Notes: generated by a model from the letters alone, not told the origin. Shown: positions 34,413 through 43,622, counted from the stretch's first letter. The stretch is DNA of 64,000 bases from Streptomyces diastaticus subsp. diastaticus (GCF_011170125.1 NZ_BLLN01000005.1:2170001-2234000); one strand, 5' to 3'. Translations and numbers: made by a program.

Positions 34413-35492
34413 TCAGGCGGTGAGCCAGCTCGCCAGGCGCTTCTCGGCGTCCAGGATCCTGGCGGTGTCGACCCGCTCGTCGCGCCGGTGCGCGAGGTGC
34501 GGGTTGCCGGGACCGTAGTTGACGGCGGGGACGCCGAGCGCGCTGAAACGCGCCACGTCGGTCCAGCCGTACTTGGGCATCGGGGTGCCGCCGACGGCCT
34601 CGGCGAAGGCTGCGGCGGCCGGGTGGGAGAGACCGGGCAGGGCGCCGCCGCTGTGGTCGTCGACCACGAACTCACTCACGCCGCAGCCGTCGAAGACCTC
34701 CTTGACGTGGGCGAGGGCCTCCTCGGGGGTGCGGTCGGGGGCGTAGCGGAAGTTGACGGTGACGGTGCAGGCGTCCGGGATGACGTTGCCCGCGACTCCG
34801 CCCTCGATGCCGACGGCGTTGAGGCCCTCGCGGTACTCCAGGCCGTCGATGAGCGGGTAGCGCGGCTGGTAGGCGGCGAGCCGGTCCAGGACGGGCGCGG
34901 CGGCGTGGATGGCGTTCGACCCCATCCAGGAGCGGGCGGAGTGGGCACGCTCGCCGGTGGTGCGCAGCAGCACCCGCAGGGTGCCCTGGCAGCCGCCCTC
35001 GACCTGGCCGTCGGAGGGCTCCAGGAGGATGGCGAAGTCCCCCTCCAGCCAGTCGGGGTGGGCGGTGGCGACGTGGCCGAGACCGTTGAGGTCGGCGGCG
35101 ACCTCCTCGTTGTCGTAGAAGACGAAGGTCAGGTCGCGGTTGGGCTCGGGGACGGTGGCGGCGATGCGCAGCTGGACGGCGACGCCGGACTTCATGTCGC
35201 AGGTGCCGCAGCCCCACAGGACGCCGTCCGGGTCGAGCCGGGAGGGGACGTTCCCGGCGATCGGCACGGTGTCGATGTGCCCGGCGAGGATGACCCGTTC
35301 GTCGTGGCCGAGGCGGGTCCGGGCGACGACGTTGTTGCCGAACCGGTCGACGGTCAGGTGCGGCAGCGGGCGCAGCGCCGCCTCGACCGCGTCGGCGAGG
35401 GCGCGCTCCTCGCCGCTCTCGGAGGGAAGGTCGACGAGGGCGGCGGTGAGGGCGGCGGCGTCGAGCGTGAGGTCAAGGGGAGTCTGAGCCAT
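34413..35492 (-). CDS. dapE: succinyl-diaminopimelate desuccinylase
   Basis: 359 aa M20 peptidase fold: LAGHIDTVP (first zinc His/Asp), GTCDMKSG (bridging Asp), YDNEEV (catalytic Glu pair) and HRRDERV near the C-terminus. Removes succinate from N-succinyl-LL-DAP in the lysine / peptidoglycan DAP pathway; works with DapC encoded at 37837-38955 in this window. No ribosome binding site; TAGGGT ends 7 nt before ATG 35492, so likely leaderless. Confidence 0.92.
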   Translation of the reverse strand: MAQTPLDLTLDAAALTAALVDLPSESGEERALADAVEAALRPLPHLTVDRFGNNVVARTRLGHDERVILAGHIDTVPIAGNVPSRLDPDGVLWGCGTCDMKSGVAVQLRIAATVPEPNRDLTFVFYDNEEVAADLNGLGHVATAHPDWLEGDFAILLEPSDGQVEGGCQGTLRVLLRTTGERAHSARSWMGSNAIHAAAPVLDRLAAYQPRYPLIDGLEYREGLNAVGIEGGVAGNVIPDACTVTVNFRYAPDRTPEEALAHVKEVFDGCGVSEFVVDDHSGGALPGLSHPAAAAFAEAVGGTPMPKYGWTDVARFSALGVPAVNYGPGNPHLAHRRDERVDTARILDAEKRLASWLTA

Positions 35493-35499
35493 GACCGCG

Positions 35500-35505
35500 A
35501 CCCTA
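35500..35505 (-). promoter_or_regulatory. -10 box TAGGGT of leaderless dapE
   Basis: TAGGGT on the minus strand ends 7 nt before the dapE ATG. Only 45 bp separate it from the -10 box of the divergent gene. Confidence 0.55.
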
Positions 35506-35550
35506 ACGCGGGGATCCCGGGCGCCCCGGCACTCCCCCGGGCCGCTCCAG

Positions 35551-35556
35551 TACCTT
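35551..35556 (+). promoter_or_regulatory. -10 box TACCTT of leaderless divergent gene
   Basis: TACCTT ends 7 nt before GTG 35564; no ribosome binding site. Confidence 0.5.
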
Positions 35557-35563
35557 GGGCAGC

Positions 35564-36475
35564 GTGTCTGAGCCCTCCTTCTTCCGGCGCGGCCGTGTGC
35601 TGCGCGTCGGCGCGGCCCTGGTCGTGCTGCTGGCGCTCGCCGGGTACCTGGCGGCGCAGCAGCGCGGCGGTGCCCCGGCGAGCGCCCGGTGCGTGGTCCG
35701 GTCCGCCGACGACCCCGCCGAGACCTACGAGCTGAGCGCGGTGATGGCGGTCAACGCGGCGACCATCTCGGCGGTCGGCACCGGCAAGGGCATGCCCGAG
35801 CGGGCGGTGACGATCGCGCTGGCCACCGCCATCCAGGAGTCCTCGCTGCGCAACATCGACTACGGCGACCGCGACTCGCTCGGCCTCTTCCAGCAGCGGC
35901 CTTCGCAGGGGTGGGGGACACCCGAGCAGATCATGGACCCGGTCTACTCCTCGGAGAAGTTCTACGAGCACCTGGCCGAGGTCCCCGGCTACTCCCGGCT
36001 GCCGCTGACGGTGGCGGCCCAGCGGGTCCAGAAGAGCGGCTTCCCGCAGGCGTACGCCAAGCACGAGCGGGACGCCTCGCTGCTGGCGGCGGCCCTCACC
36101 GGCCGGGCCGCCGAGACGCTGACCTGCGGCGGCGCCACCGAGGAGCCCGGCGACGAGAAGGCGGTCCGCGCGGCGCTGACCCGGGACTTCGGCAAGGACG
36201 TGCTGCCGGCCGCCGGCGCGGCCGGTTCGGCGTCCGGCGCGGACGGGGCGGCGGACGGTCCCCGGGTGGTCGAGGTGCCCGTCCCCTCGGCGGACGGCAA
36301 GCGCCGTGGCTGGGAGCTGGCCCACTGGGCGGTCGCCCACGCCACGAAGCTCGGGGTGACCGAGGTCACCTACGCGGGCCGCTCCTGGCGCACCGGAGGC
36401 GGCTGGGAGACGGCGGCCCGGGAGGCGGCGGGCGACGGCACCGGCGAGGTGCGGATCGTGCTCTCCGCGGGCTGA
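35564..36475 (+). CDS. exported lysozyme/transglycosylase-fold protein
   Basis: 303 aa. N-terminal membrane anchor or signal (about 12-28, [18 protein letters not shown]). The central 150 residues contain [20 protein letters not shown] with the catalytic-type Glu (IQES), then [14 protein letters not shown], the pattern of goose-lysozyme-like lytic transglycosylases; the C-terminal part ([17 protein letters not shown]) looks like a peptidoglycan-associated or resuscitation-type module. I infer cell-wall muralytic activity at the cell surface. In databases such proteins are sometimes mislabelled as heavy-metal transporters. Divergent from dapE with both -10 boxes placed for leaderless mRNAs. 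Confidence 0.75.
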   Translation: MSEPSFFRRGRVLRVGAALVVLLALAGYLAAQQRGGAPASARCVVRSADDPAETYELSAVMAVNAATISAVGTGKGMPERAVTIALATAIQESSLRNIDYGDRDSLGLFQQRPSQGWGTPEQIMDPVYSSEKFYEHLAEVPGYSRLPLTVAAQRVQKSGFPQAYAKHERDASLLAAALTGRAAETLTCGGATEEPGDEKAVRAALTRDFGKDVLPAAGAAGSASGADGAADGPRVVEVPVPSADGKRRGWELAHWAVAHATKLGVTEVTYAGRSWRTGGGWETAAREAAGDGTGEVRIVLSAG

Positions 36476-36515
36476 CCCGGCCTTTCGACGGGCCGGCGGC
36501 CACGGCGGCGGCCCT

Positions 36516-36521
36516 TACCGT
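36516..36521 (+). promoter_or_regulatory. -10 box TACCGT of leaderless gene
   Basis: TACCGT ends 6 nt before ATG 36528; the intervening TCGGAC is not a ribosome binding site. Confidence 0.4.
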
Positions 36522-36527
36522 TCGGAC

Positions 36528-36935
36528 ATGAGCTCTTTCGACGTGCACGACTTCCTGTCCCGCCCCCTGGTGGCCCGCGTCGCCACCGCAGGACCGACCG
36601 TGCGGCCGGTGTGGTTCCTCTGGGAGGAGAACGCGTTCTGGTGGCTCACGGGGGCGTACGCGCGGCTGGAGCGGCGGCTGGCCGAAGACCCCACCGTGGC
36701 CCTGGTGGTGGACACCTGCGACCTCGCCACCGGCCAGGTGCTCTCGGTGACCTGCCGGGGCACCGCCGAGGTGGTCGCGCTGGACCGGTCGCGCGCGGTC
36801 CGCAAACTGACCCGTTACCTCGGCCCCGAGGAGACGTGGCCGGCGCGGTTCACGGCGTCCCTGGACGACCCGGCGGCCCGGCTGGTGCGGTGCGTGCCGG
36901 AACGTCCGCCGGTGGTCCGGGACCTGTCGTGGTGA
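36528..36935 (+). CDS. pyridoxamine 5'-phosphate oxidase-like flavin/F420 protein
   Basis: 135 aa split-barrel protein: VARVATAGPTVRPVWFLWEENAFWW, GAYARLERRLAEDPTVALVVD and VTCRGTAEVV form the strand pattern of PNPOx-like proteins, including the F420-dependent Rv1155-type group of actinobacteria. Cytosolic, probably dimeric. Actual substrate unknown. The position 52 bp after the preceding stop plus the -10 box indicates its own leaderless transcript. Confidence 0.8.
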   Translation: MSSFDVHDFLSRPLVARVATAGPTVRPVWFLWEENAFWWLTGAYARLERRLAEDPTVALVVDTCDLATGQVLSVTCRGTAEVVALDRSRAVRKLTRYLGPEETWPARFTASLDDPAARLVRCVPERPPVVRDLSW

Positions 36936-37337
36936 ACGGCCCGGGCCCCGGCGAGGCGAGCCGCCGGGTGCCACCCGCAGTGGCCGAGCCGCACGTTCGG
37001 GGCCGCCGCGGACCGGCTGCACGTCCGTGCGAGGGGGTCGCCCGGACGGTGGGGTGTGCGGAGCGCCGGCCGGGGGTGCGCGGGCGGTCGCGGGGCGGCC
37101 GGGCGGGCGCGGATACGCCTAGTTCAGAGGCTGCGGAAAGCATTCGGCCGAGGAGCCACCGGGCCGCTTGTCGGGGAGGCCGACAATCTGACGCGTTACC
37201 GATTCGTGATCCCGTGGTGCCGCAACCTTCGCCGCTCCGGCGCGGTAGTCACGGCGTCGCAGGGCCGGGCGGACCGGCCCGGACGGCGCGACGGCCGCCT
37301 CACGGCCCGCGCCCCACGTCCCCCCAGAAGGAGCAAC
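36936..37337. other. 402-bp non-coding region
   Basis: No gene seen. A 7-bp inverted repeat TTGTCGG/CCGACAA with a 5-nt loop lies at 37168-37186, operator-like, in a somewhat AT-richer segment (37120-37250) that probably holds the promoter of the secreted protein gene at 37338. Confidence 0.4.
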
Positions 37338-37751
37338 ATGTCCCTCCCCCTGAGCCGCCGGATCGCCCGTGCCGCCCTCCTCGTCGCCGCCACCGCGGCG
37401 CCCGTGGTCGGCGCCGCCGGTGCCGCCAACGCCGTGGAGCTGCCCGCCGGGTCGAACCTGGGCGGGCTGACCGCCCTGGACGGCGAGGGCCTCGGCAACA
37501 CCGTCGACGGTGCCGCCCAGGGTGCCACCGGCGCCGCCGGGAAGACCGGCTCCGAGGCCGTCGGCACCGCGCTGCCCGCCGCGGGCAAGACGCTCGGCCA
37601 GACCGGCAGGACCGTCGCCCCGGCCGCCCAGGACGCCGCCGGGACCCTCGCGGGCTCCGCGGGCAAGGCGGTCGGCGACACGGCCGGCTCCGCCGCCCAG
37701 AGCGGACTGCCCGGCAAGGGCCTGCCCGTCGGCGGCCTGCCGATCGGCTGA
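37338..37751 (+). CDS. small secreted low-complexity protein
   Basis: 137 aa. Sec signal peptide (RRIARAALLVAATAAPVVGAAGAANA, cleavage likely after ANA near residue 32), mature part almost wholly Gly, Ala, Thr, Val with short repeats of GKTGSEAVGTA / GKAVGDTAGSA type, ending GLPVGGLPIG. No Cys. Similar secreted proteins are widespread in Streptomyces with no assigned function; some are wrongly called ATP-binding. ATG 37338 has GAAGGAG at 5 nt. Hydrophobic repeats suggest a surface or matrix role. Confidence 0.7.
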   Translation: MSLPLSRRIARAALLVAATAAPVVGAAGAANAVELPAGSNLGGLTALDGEGLGNTVDGAAQGATGAAGKTGSEAVGTALPAAGKTLGQTGRTVAPAAQDAAGTLAGSAGKAVGDTAGSAAQSGLPGKGLPVGGLPIG

Positions 37752-37784
37752 CATCCCCTCGGCCGCGCGGCGAGCGGCTGAGCA

Positions 37785-37822
37785 CGCGGGGCCCGGGGAG
37801 CGCTGACTTTCCGGGCCCCGCG
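37785..37822. terminator. terminator between secreted-protein gene and dapC
   Basis: Perfect 12-bp stem (37785-37796 with 37811-37822) around a 14-nt loop, between convergent genes. Confidence 0.7.
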
Positions 37823-37836
37823 GCGCACCCGGACCC

Positions 37837-38955
37837 TCAGGCGGCGGTGAGCCGGGCGACGGCCGCCGCGACGCGTTCGTCGGTGGCGGTGAAGGCGATC
37901 CGTACGAAGCGGTCCCCGGCCGGGCCGTAGAAGTCGCCCGGGGCGGCGAGGACGCCGAGCGTGGCCAGATGGGCGACGGTGTCCCAGCAGGGCTCGTCCC
38001 GGGTGGCCCACAGGTAGAGACCGGCCTCGCTGTGCTCCACGCGGAAGCCGTGGGCGAGCAGGGCCTCGCGCAGGGCGGTGCGGCGGGCCGCGTACCGCTC
38101 GCGCTGCTCGGCCACGTGCGCGTCGTCGCCGAGGGCCGCGACGGTGGCGGCCTGCACGGGGGCGGGCGTCATCATCCCGCCGTGCTTGCGGATCTGGAGC
38201 AGCTCGCCGAGGACGGCCGCGTCACCGAGGACGAACGCCGCGCGGTAACCGGCCAGGTTGGAGCGCTTGGAGAGCGAGTGCACCGCGACGAGCCCCTCGT
38301 GGCCGCCGCCGCACACCTCGGGGTGCAGGACGGAGACCGGGTCGGCCTCCCAGCCCAGTTCGAGGTAGCACTCGTCGCTGACCACGAGCACGTCGTGCTC
38401 ACGGGCCCAGGCCACGATGCGGGCCAGTTCGTCCTTGCCGAGGACGCGGCCGGTCGGGTTGGACGGCGAGTTGAGCCAGAGCAGCTTGAGCGGCCCCGGG
38501 TCGAGGTCGGTGACCGGGTCGTCGTAGACCACCGGTTCGGCGCGGGCCAGACGGGCGCCGACCTCGTACGTCGGGTAGGCCAGCCGCGGGAAGGCGACGG
38601 TGTCGCCGGGCCCCAGGCCGAGCTGGGTGGGGAGCCAGGCGACGAGTTCCTTGGAGCCGACCACCGGCAGGACGTTCCGCTCGGTCAGCCCTTCGGCGCC
38701 CAGGCGGCGCCCGGCCCAGCCGAGGACGGCGGCGCGCAGTCCCGCGGTGCCCCAGACCGTCGGGTAGCCGGGGGAGTCGGCGGCGGCCGTCAGCGCCTCG
38801 CGCACCAGGTGCGGGACCGGGTCGACGGGGGTGCCGACGGAGAGGTCGACGAGGCCGTCCGGATGCGCGGCGGCGGTCGCCTTGTACGGCTGGAGCCGGT
38901 CCCAGGGGAACGCGGGCAGGAGGGCGGAGACGGGCGAGGACGCGGCTGCGGACAC
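37837..38955 (-). CDS. dapC: succinyldiaminopimelate transaminase (PLP)
   Basis: 372 aa class I aminotransferase. SLSKRSNLAG contains the PLP lysine (Lys230); LNSPSNPTGRV, VVSDECYLELGW and the terminal RIAFTA arginine region are conserved. In actinobacteria this type converts N-succinyl-2-amino-6-ketopimelate to N-succinyl-LL-DAP; DapE at 34.4 kb performs the next step. GTG 38955 is chosen; the frame beyond runs through the ferredoxin terminator. The fdxA gene lies directly upstream on this strand, the fdxA-dapC order typical of actinobacteria. Confidence 0.9.
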   Translation of the reverse strand: MSAAASSPVSALLPAFPWDRLQPYKATAAAHPDGLVDLSVGTPVDPVPHLVREALTAAADSPGYPTVWGTAGLRAAVLGWAGRRLGAEGLTERNVLPVVGSKELVAWLPTQLGLGPGDTVAFPRLAYPTYEVGARLARAEPVVYDDPVTDLDPGPLKLLWLNSPSNPTGRVLGKDELARIVAWAREHDVLVVSDECYLELGWEADPVSVLHPEVCGGGHEGLVAVHSLSKRSNLAGYRAAFVLGDAAVLGELLQIRKHGGMMTPAPVQAATVAALGDDAHVAEQRERYAARRTALREALLAHGFRVEHSEAGLYLWATRDEPCWDTVAHLATLGVLAAPGDFYGPAGDRFVRIAFTATDERVAAAVARLTAA

Positions 38956-39050
38956 GGCTGCTCTTTTCGGGTCCTGGTGCGGTGGGGTCTGGTCGGGGTC
39001 GGGCCGGGACTCCGGACACCCGCTCCCGTGGGGCGATGGTGCCGGGAACG

Positions 39051-39087
39051 ACGAGGTCCCGCCGGTGCGGAACCGGCGGGACCTCGT
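39051..39087 (-). terminator. terminator after fdxA
   Basis: Perfect 16-bp stem (39051-39066 with 39072-39087), 5-nt loop, 32 bp after the fdxA stop; separates fdxA and dapC transcription at least partly. Confidence 0.82.
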
Positions 39088-39118
39088 ACGAACTGTCTGC
39101 GGAACCGGGCCGGGGCCC

Positions 39119-39439
39119 TTACTGGTTCTGCGGCGGCAGTTCGGCGATGAAGGGGTGGTCACGCTCGATGAGACCGAGCTTGCTGGCCCCGCCGGGCGAA
39201 CCCAGCTCGTCGAAGAACTCGACGTTCGCCTTGTAGTAGTCCTTCCACTCCTCGGGAGTGTCGTCCTCGTAGAAGATCGCCTCGACCGGGCAGACCGGCT
39301 CACAGGCTCCACAGTCGACGCATTCGTCCGGGTGGATGTACAAGGACCGCTGGCCCTCGTAGATGCAGTCGACCGGGCACTCCTCGATGCACGCCTTGTC
39401 CTTCACGTCGACACAAGGCTGCGCGATGACGTAGGTCAC
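39119..39439 (-). CDS. fdxA: 7Fe ferredoxin ([3Fe-4S][4Fe-4S])
   Basis: 106 aa. Cys9, Cys17 and Cys50 fit the [3Fe-4S] cluster and Cys21, Cys40, Cys43, Cys46 the [4Fe-4S] cluster, as in Azotobacter FdI with a one-residue shift; Cys25 is an extra. C-terminal acidic extension as in Streptomyces ferredoxins. Soluble electron carrier, partners unknown. Divergent from the GNAT gene. Confidence 0.93.
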   Translation of the reverse strand: MTYVIAQPCVDVKDKACIEECPVDCIYEGQRSLYIHPDECVDCGACEPVCPVEAIFYEDDTPEEWKDYYKANVEFFDELGSPGGASKLGLIERDHPFIAELPPQNQ

Positions 39440-39582
39440 GCTGTCGTTCCTCCTCGATAGGGCGCTGGCGGGCCGTCTCTACAGGCTCCGCCGCCTGGCG
39501 CGCGGGAGCGCGGCGTCGTCGATGCCCGCCCCTAGTATCTCCGTTCCGGGAGATGATCCGAACAGGAGGGGCGGCCGAAGCC

Positions 39583-40611
39583 GTGGAATTCACTGCCGGC
39601 GGACAGCTCGAAGTCCGCATCACCCCCGCTGACGTGGGAAAACGTGTATCGGTGCGTGCCTTCACCGACACCGGAACGGGGGACGCGCGGTTCACCGACA
39701 CGGTGGGGGTTCTCACATCATGGACCGGCGGCGTGCTGAGCATCACACGCCGTTCCGGCGAGTCGGTGCGTGTCGCCGAGGCGGCGCTGGCCGCCGCGAA
39801 GACCGTCCCGGCGGCCCCCGCCCGCCGCCGCGGCCCGGCCGCCTCCTACCCGGAGCTGGCCCGCGTCGCCGCGCGCGGCTGGCCGCCCGTCGAGAGCGAG
39901 CGGCTCGGCGAGTGGCGGCTGCGCGCCGCCGCCGGTTTCACCCGGCGCGCCAACTCCGCGCTGCCGCTGGGCGATCCGGGCGTTGCGCTGCCGGAGGCGC
40001 TGGCGGCGGTGGCCCGCTGGTACGCCGCGCGCGGCCTGCCCGCCTACGTCCAGACCTCGACCGGCGGCGAGGGGACGCAGGAGCGGCTGGCGGCCCGCCT
40101 GGAGGAGCTGGGCTGGGCCCGGGAGGTCTCGGCCGAGCTGCGCACCGGCGCGCTGGCGCCGCTCGCCGACCGGGCGCCGGGCGCGGCCGTCCGGCTGACG
40201 CGCCGGCCGGACGCGGCGTGGCTGAGCCGCTGTCAGCGGGTGGGGACGGTACGGCCGGAGGTCACGGCGGTGCTGACCGGCGGGCCCTCGGTCTGGTTCG
40301 CCGTCGTGGACGGCGAACCGGGCGGCCCGGCGCGGGCGATCGGGCGGTGCGTGGTGGACGGGCGCTGGGCCGGGTTCGCGGCGGTCGAGGTCGATCCGGA
40401 GCGCCGACGGCACGGTCTGGCCTCGGACGTCATGGCGGCGCTGGCGTCCCGCGCGCTGGACGAGGGCGCCTCGGCGGCCTGGCTCCAGGTGGAGCGGGAG
40501 AACACGGCGGCCCGCGCCCTGTACGAGCGGGCCGGGTTCGGCGTGCACCACCACTACCACCATCATCGCGCTCCGGGGACGGGTGCGGCGGACCCCGGGG
40601 ACCGGTGCTGA
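39583..40611 (+). CDS. GNAT N-acetyltransferase
   Basis: 342 aa. An N-terminal SH3-like beta region (about 1-60, QLEVRITPADVGKRVSVR) precedes a long GNAT fold; the acetyl-CoA loop is VDPERRRHGLASDVMAAL near 270 and AAWLQVERENTAARALYERAGF follows. A His-rich HHHYHHHR end is unusual and may bind metal. GTG 39583 follows AGGAGGGGC at usable spacing; an ATG at 39553 has none. Stop overlaps the next start (TGATG). Confidence 0.85.
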   Translation: MEFTAGGQLEVRITPADVGKRVSVRAFTDTGTGDARFTDTVGVLTSWTGGVLSITRRSGESVRVAEAALAAAKTVPAAPARRRGPAASYPELARVAARGWPPVESERLGEWRLRAAAGFTRRANSALPLGDPGVALPEALAAVARWYAARGLPAYVQTSTGGEGTQERLAARLEELGWAREVSAELRTGALAPLADRAPGAAVRLTRRPDAAWLSRCQRVGTVRPEVTAVLTGGPSVWFAVVDGEPGGPARAIGRCVVDGRWAGFAAVEVDPERRRHGLASDVMAALASRALDEGASAAWLQVERENTAARALYERAGFGVHHHYHHHRAPGTGAADPGDRC

Positions 40612-41444
40612 TGGAACTCCCCGACCCGTTGCGGCTGCGGACCGAGTTCGCCGAGGAGGCCCGCTCCGAGCGGCCGGGGCTCGCACGGCTCTGCCTGCTC
40701 GTGGGGGCGGTCGCCGACCCCGCCCGGGGCGAGCCGGGCATCGACGCGGCCGAGGTGGAACTGGACCGGCTCGCCGGTGAACTGCCGTACCGGCCCGCCT
40801 CGCCGCGCGAGTGGGCGCTTGCGCTGGCGGAACTGCTCGGCACCCGTTACGGCTTCCACGGCACCGAGTCCGACTACCGGCGGCTGGAGTCCTCACTGCT
40901 CCAGGAGGTGCTGCGGCGCCGCCGGGGCCTGCCGATCCTGCTGTCGGTGGTGTGGCTGGAGGTGGCCCGCCGCGCGGGTGCCCCGGTGCACGGGGTGGCG
41001 CTGCCGGGCCACTTCACGGTCGGCTTCGGCCCGCCGGAGGACCTGGTGCTCGCCGACCCCTTCGACGGCGGCACGCTGCTCTCCCCCGCCGACGCCTCCC
41101 TCATCGTCACCGGCGTGACGGGAGCGCCGCTCGACCCCTCTCTCCTGCGCCCGGCCGATCCGCTGGAGGTGATCCGCCGGGTCCTGAACAACATCCGCGC
41201 CTGGGCGGCGGCCCGCCCCGAACGCACCGACGTGGCCCTGTGGGCCGTCGAGCTGTCACTGCTGCTCCCCTCCCACCCGGCGGACCTGCGCTACGAGCAC
41301 GCACAACTCCTCGTGAAGTGTGCCGACTTCGTCGGGGGCGCCCGCGAACTGGAGTCGTACGCCGAGGTGGTGGCCGCCGTCGACCCGGAGGCGGCCGAGT
41401 TGATCAGGGGCCAGGCCCGGGCGGCGCGGGCACGGCTGAACTGA
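40611..41444 (+). CDS. SirB1-type transglutaminase-like protein
   Basis: 277 aa. A transglutaminase-like core: RRGLPILLSVVWLEVARRAGAPVHGVALPGHFTVGF and ADPFDGG carry conserved His and Asp, but the catalytic Cys position is Ser/Leu, so enzymatic activity is doubtful. C-terminal half is TPR-like helical (RRVLNNIRAWAAAR, AELSLLLP). Family name SirB1/YchA; role unknown. ATG 40611 overlaps the GNAT stop, so the two are translated together. Confidence 0.83.
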   Translation: MELPDPLRLRTEFAEEARSERPGLARLCLLVGAVADPARGEPGIDAAEVELDRLAGELPYRPASPREWALALAELLGTRYGFHGTESDYRRLESSLLQEVLRRRRGLPILLSVVWLEVARRAGAPVHGVALPGHFTVGFGPPEDLVLADPFDGGTLLSPADASLIVTGVTGAPLDPSLLRPADPLEVIRRVLNNIRAWAAARPERTDVALWAVELSLLLPSHPADLRYEHAQLLVKCADFVGGARELESYAEVVAAVDPEAAELIRGQARAARARLN

Positions 41445-41496
41445 GCGGGTCGTCCGGGCGGCCCCGTCCCCGGTGCGGGCCGGTCCGGCGCACGGC

Positions 41497-42597
41497 TCAG
41501 GCCCCCGCGAGATGCGGGAAGCGGTAGGCGGTGCGGCTGCGGAGCTTCTGGCCGGGGCGGAGGACGGTGGTGGGGTACTCGGGGTGGTTGGGCGAGTCGG
41601 GCAGGTGCTGGGTCTCCAGGCAGACGGCGCGGTGGCGGGTGAGGGGGCGGCCGTCGGTGCCGGTGAGGGAGGCGTCGAGCTGGTTCCCGGTGTAGACCTG
41701 CACGGCGGGTTCGGTGGTCCACACCTCCATGGCGCGGCTGCCGTCGAGGGTGGCGAGGGTGGCGGCGGGGCGCAGGCCGTCGGGGCCCGGGGCGCCGTCG
41801 AGGAGCCAGGTGTGGTCGTACCCCCCGGCGGCGGCGAGCTGCGGGTGGGCGGCGACGGCCTCCGGGGTGAGGCGCGGCCCCAGCACGGTGGCCTCGCGCA
41901 GGTCGAAGGGGGTGGCGTCGACGGGTGCCGGCGGGCCGACCGGGATGGCCTCGGCGTCGACGGGCAGGTAGCGGGTGCCGGGGACGCGCAGGGTGTGGGC
42001 GGCCAGGCCGTCCTGGCCGGCCGTCAGGTCGAAGTAGGCGTGGTGGGTGAGGTTGACGACGGTGGGGCGGTCGGTGCGGGCCTCGTAGTCGAGGATGAGG
42101 GTGTGGTCGGCGCCGAGGCGGTAGGTGACGGCCACCTCCAGGGCGCCGGGGAAGCCCATGTCGCCGTCGGGGCTGAGCAGGGTCAGGCGGACGGCGGCGT
42201 GCCGGCCGGGGGCCGGGGTGGCCCGCCAGACGCGCCGGTCGAAGCCGTCGGGGCCGCCGTGCAGGGCGTGGCCCCGGTCGTTGGCGGGGACGGTGTGGCC
42301 GGCGCCGTCCAGCGGGAAGCGGCCGTGGGCGAGGCGGTTGGCGTACCGGCCGACCAGCGCGCCGAGGTAGGGGCCGCGCGCGGCGGCGTACGCCTCGGTG
42401 GTGGGCAGGCCGAGGACGACCGAGGCGCGGGTGCCGTCGGTGGCGGGCACGGTGAGGTGCTGGAGGATGCCGCCGTAGGTGAGGACGGCGGCGGTGGTGC
42501 CGGTGCCGGAGTCGAGGTGCCAGCGCTGGACCGGGGTGCCGTCGGGGGCGTAGCCGTGGGGTTCGTGGCGGACCGCGGGGGCCGTGGCGGCGTTCAC
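41497..42597 (-). CDS. galM: aldose 1-epimerase (mutarotase)
   Basis: 366 aa galactose-mutarotase fold. Catalytic residues: His in NDRGHALHGG, His in LTHHAYFDL and base Glu328 in CLETQHLPDSPNHP. Interconverts alpha and beta sugar anomers. It overlaps the LacI gene by 4 bp (GTGA), so it is the last gene of the sugar-transport operon. For a furanoside-import system its job would be to equilibrate the released hexose. Confidence 0.92.
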   Translation of the reverse strand: MNAATAPAVRHEPHGYAPDGTPVQRWHLDSGTGTTAAVLTYGGILQHLTVPATDGTRASVVLGLPTTEAYAAARGPYLGALVGRYANRLAHGRFPLDGAGHTVPANDRGHALHGGPDGFDRRVWRATPAPGRHAAVRLTLLSPDGDMGFPGALEVAVTYRLGADHTLILDYEARTDRPTVVNLTHHAYFDLTAGQDGLAAHTLRVPGTRYLPVDAEAIPVGPPAPVDATPFDLREATVLGPRLTPEAVAAHPQLAAAGGYDHTWLLDGAPGPDGLRPAATLATLDGSRAMEVWTTEPAVQVYTGNQLDASLTGTDGRPLTRHRAVCLETQHLPDSPNHPEYPTTVLRPGQKLRSRTAYRFPHLAGA

Positions 42598-43622
42598 CGC
42601 GGGCCGCCGGGGCGGGCGGGGGCCGACTCGCGGACGGCGAGGCGGTGGCCGGGGCGCGGGCGGCGCGGTCCGGTCGGCGGGGTGCCGTCCCTCAGCTGCG
42701 CGACGAGGCTGTCCACGGCGAGGCGGGCGATGGCCTCCTTGTCGGGGGAGACGGTGGTGAGGGAGACGGCGCCGTAGCGGGCTTCCTCGATGTCGTCGAA
42801 GCCGACCACGGCGATGTCGCCGGGGACGCTCAGGCCGCGTTCGGCGAGGGTGCGCATGGCGCCGATCGCGATGAGGTCGTTGTAGGCGAAGACGGCGTCG
42901 GGGGCGGCGCCGCGGTCCAGCAGGGCGGCCATGGCGTGCGCGCCGTCGGCCCGCCCGTACCCGTCGGTGACCACCACCAGCGAGTCGTCGGCGGGCAGGC
43001 CGGCCGCTTCCAGCTCCTCGCGCCAGCCCCGCAGCCGCAGGTGGGCGGGTTGGCGTTCGCGGCCGGTGCGGGAGCCGAGGAAGGCGATCCGGCGGCGGCC
43101 GAGGCCGAGCAGGTGGCGGACGGCCTCGCGGGCGGCGGCGACGTTGTCGATGGCGATGTGGTCGTAGGGCGCCTCGTACTCGCGCTCGCCGAGCAGGACG
43201 AGGGGGGCGGCGCCGGTGCGGCCGGTGAGGTCCTCGGTCTCCAGGTGGATGGGGCTGAGGATCAGGCCGTCGATGACCTGCGCCCGGAAGCCCTGGCTGA
43301 CCAGGAGTTCGTTCTCGCGCAGCCCCGCGGTGTGGTCGACGAGCACGGTGTAGTCGTGGCGGGCGGCGGCGTCGATGACGGCGCCGGCCAGTTCGGCGAA
43401 GTACGGGTTGCCGAACTCGGGGACGGCCAGCGCGATGATCCCGGTGCGGCCCTTGCGCAGGTGGCGGGCGGTGAGGTTCGGGCGGTAGCCGAGTTCGTCG
43501 ATGGCCCGCTGGACCTTGGCCCGCATACCGGGTGTGACGTGCTGATAGTTGTTGACGACGTTCGACACGGTCTTGACGGACACGCCCGCACGCTGCGCAA
43601 CGTCCTTGAGACTGACGCCCAC
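42594..43622 (-). CDS. LacI-family transcriptional regulator of the sugar locus
   Basis: 342 aa. N-terminal helix-turn-helix and hinge (about 4-60: LKDVAQRAGVSVKTVSNVVNN, YRPNLTARHLRKG), then a periplasmic-binding-protein-like sugar domain. GTG 43622 follows AGGAG at 4 nt. It is co-directional with the four transport genes, 71 bp after the last permease, and coupled to galM. Two matching 18-bp sites near 48.9 and 49.1 kb are the obvious operators. Confidence 0.92.
   Translation of the reverse strand: MGVSLKDVAQRAGVSVKTVSNVVNNYQHVTPGMRAKVQRAIDELGYRPNLTARHLRKGRTGIIALAVPEFGNPYFAELAGAVIDAAARHDYTVLVDHTAGLRENELLVSQGFRAQVIDGLILSPIHLETEDLTGRTGAAPLVLLGEREYEAPYDHIAIDNVAAAREAVRHLLGLGRRRIAFLGSRTGRERQPAHLRLRGWREELEAAGLPADDSLVVVTDGYGRADGAHAMAALLDRGAAPDAVFAYNDLIAIGAMRTLAERGLSVPGDIAVVGFDDIEEARYGAVSLTTVSPDKEAIARLAVDSLVAQLRDGTPPTGPRRPRPGHRLAVRESAPARPGGPR

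Noticed and set aside
37168..37186. TTGTCGG/CCGACAA as a terminator
   Set aside because: 7-bp stem is too short compared with the 12-20 bp stems used elsewhere; more like an operator, and not near a gene end.
40545..40569. HHHYHHHR at the end of the GNAT protein as a metal-sensor domain
   Set aside because: A run of His codons (CAC/CAT) at a C-terminus alone is insufficient; kept only as a remark.
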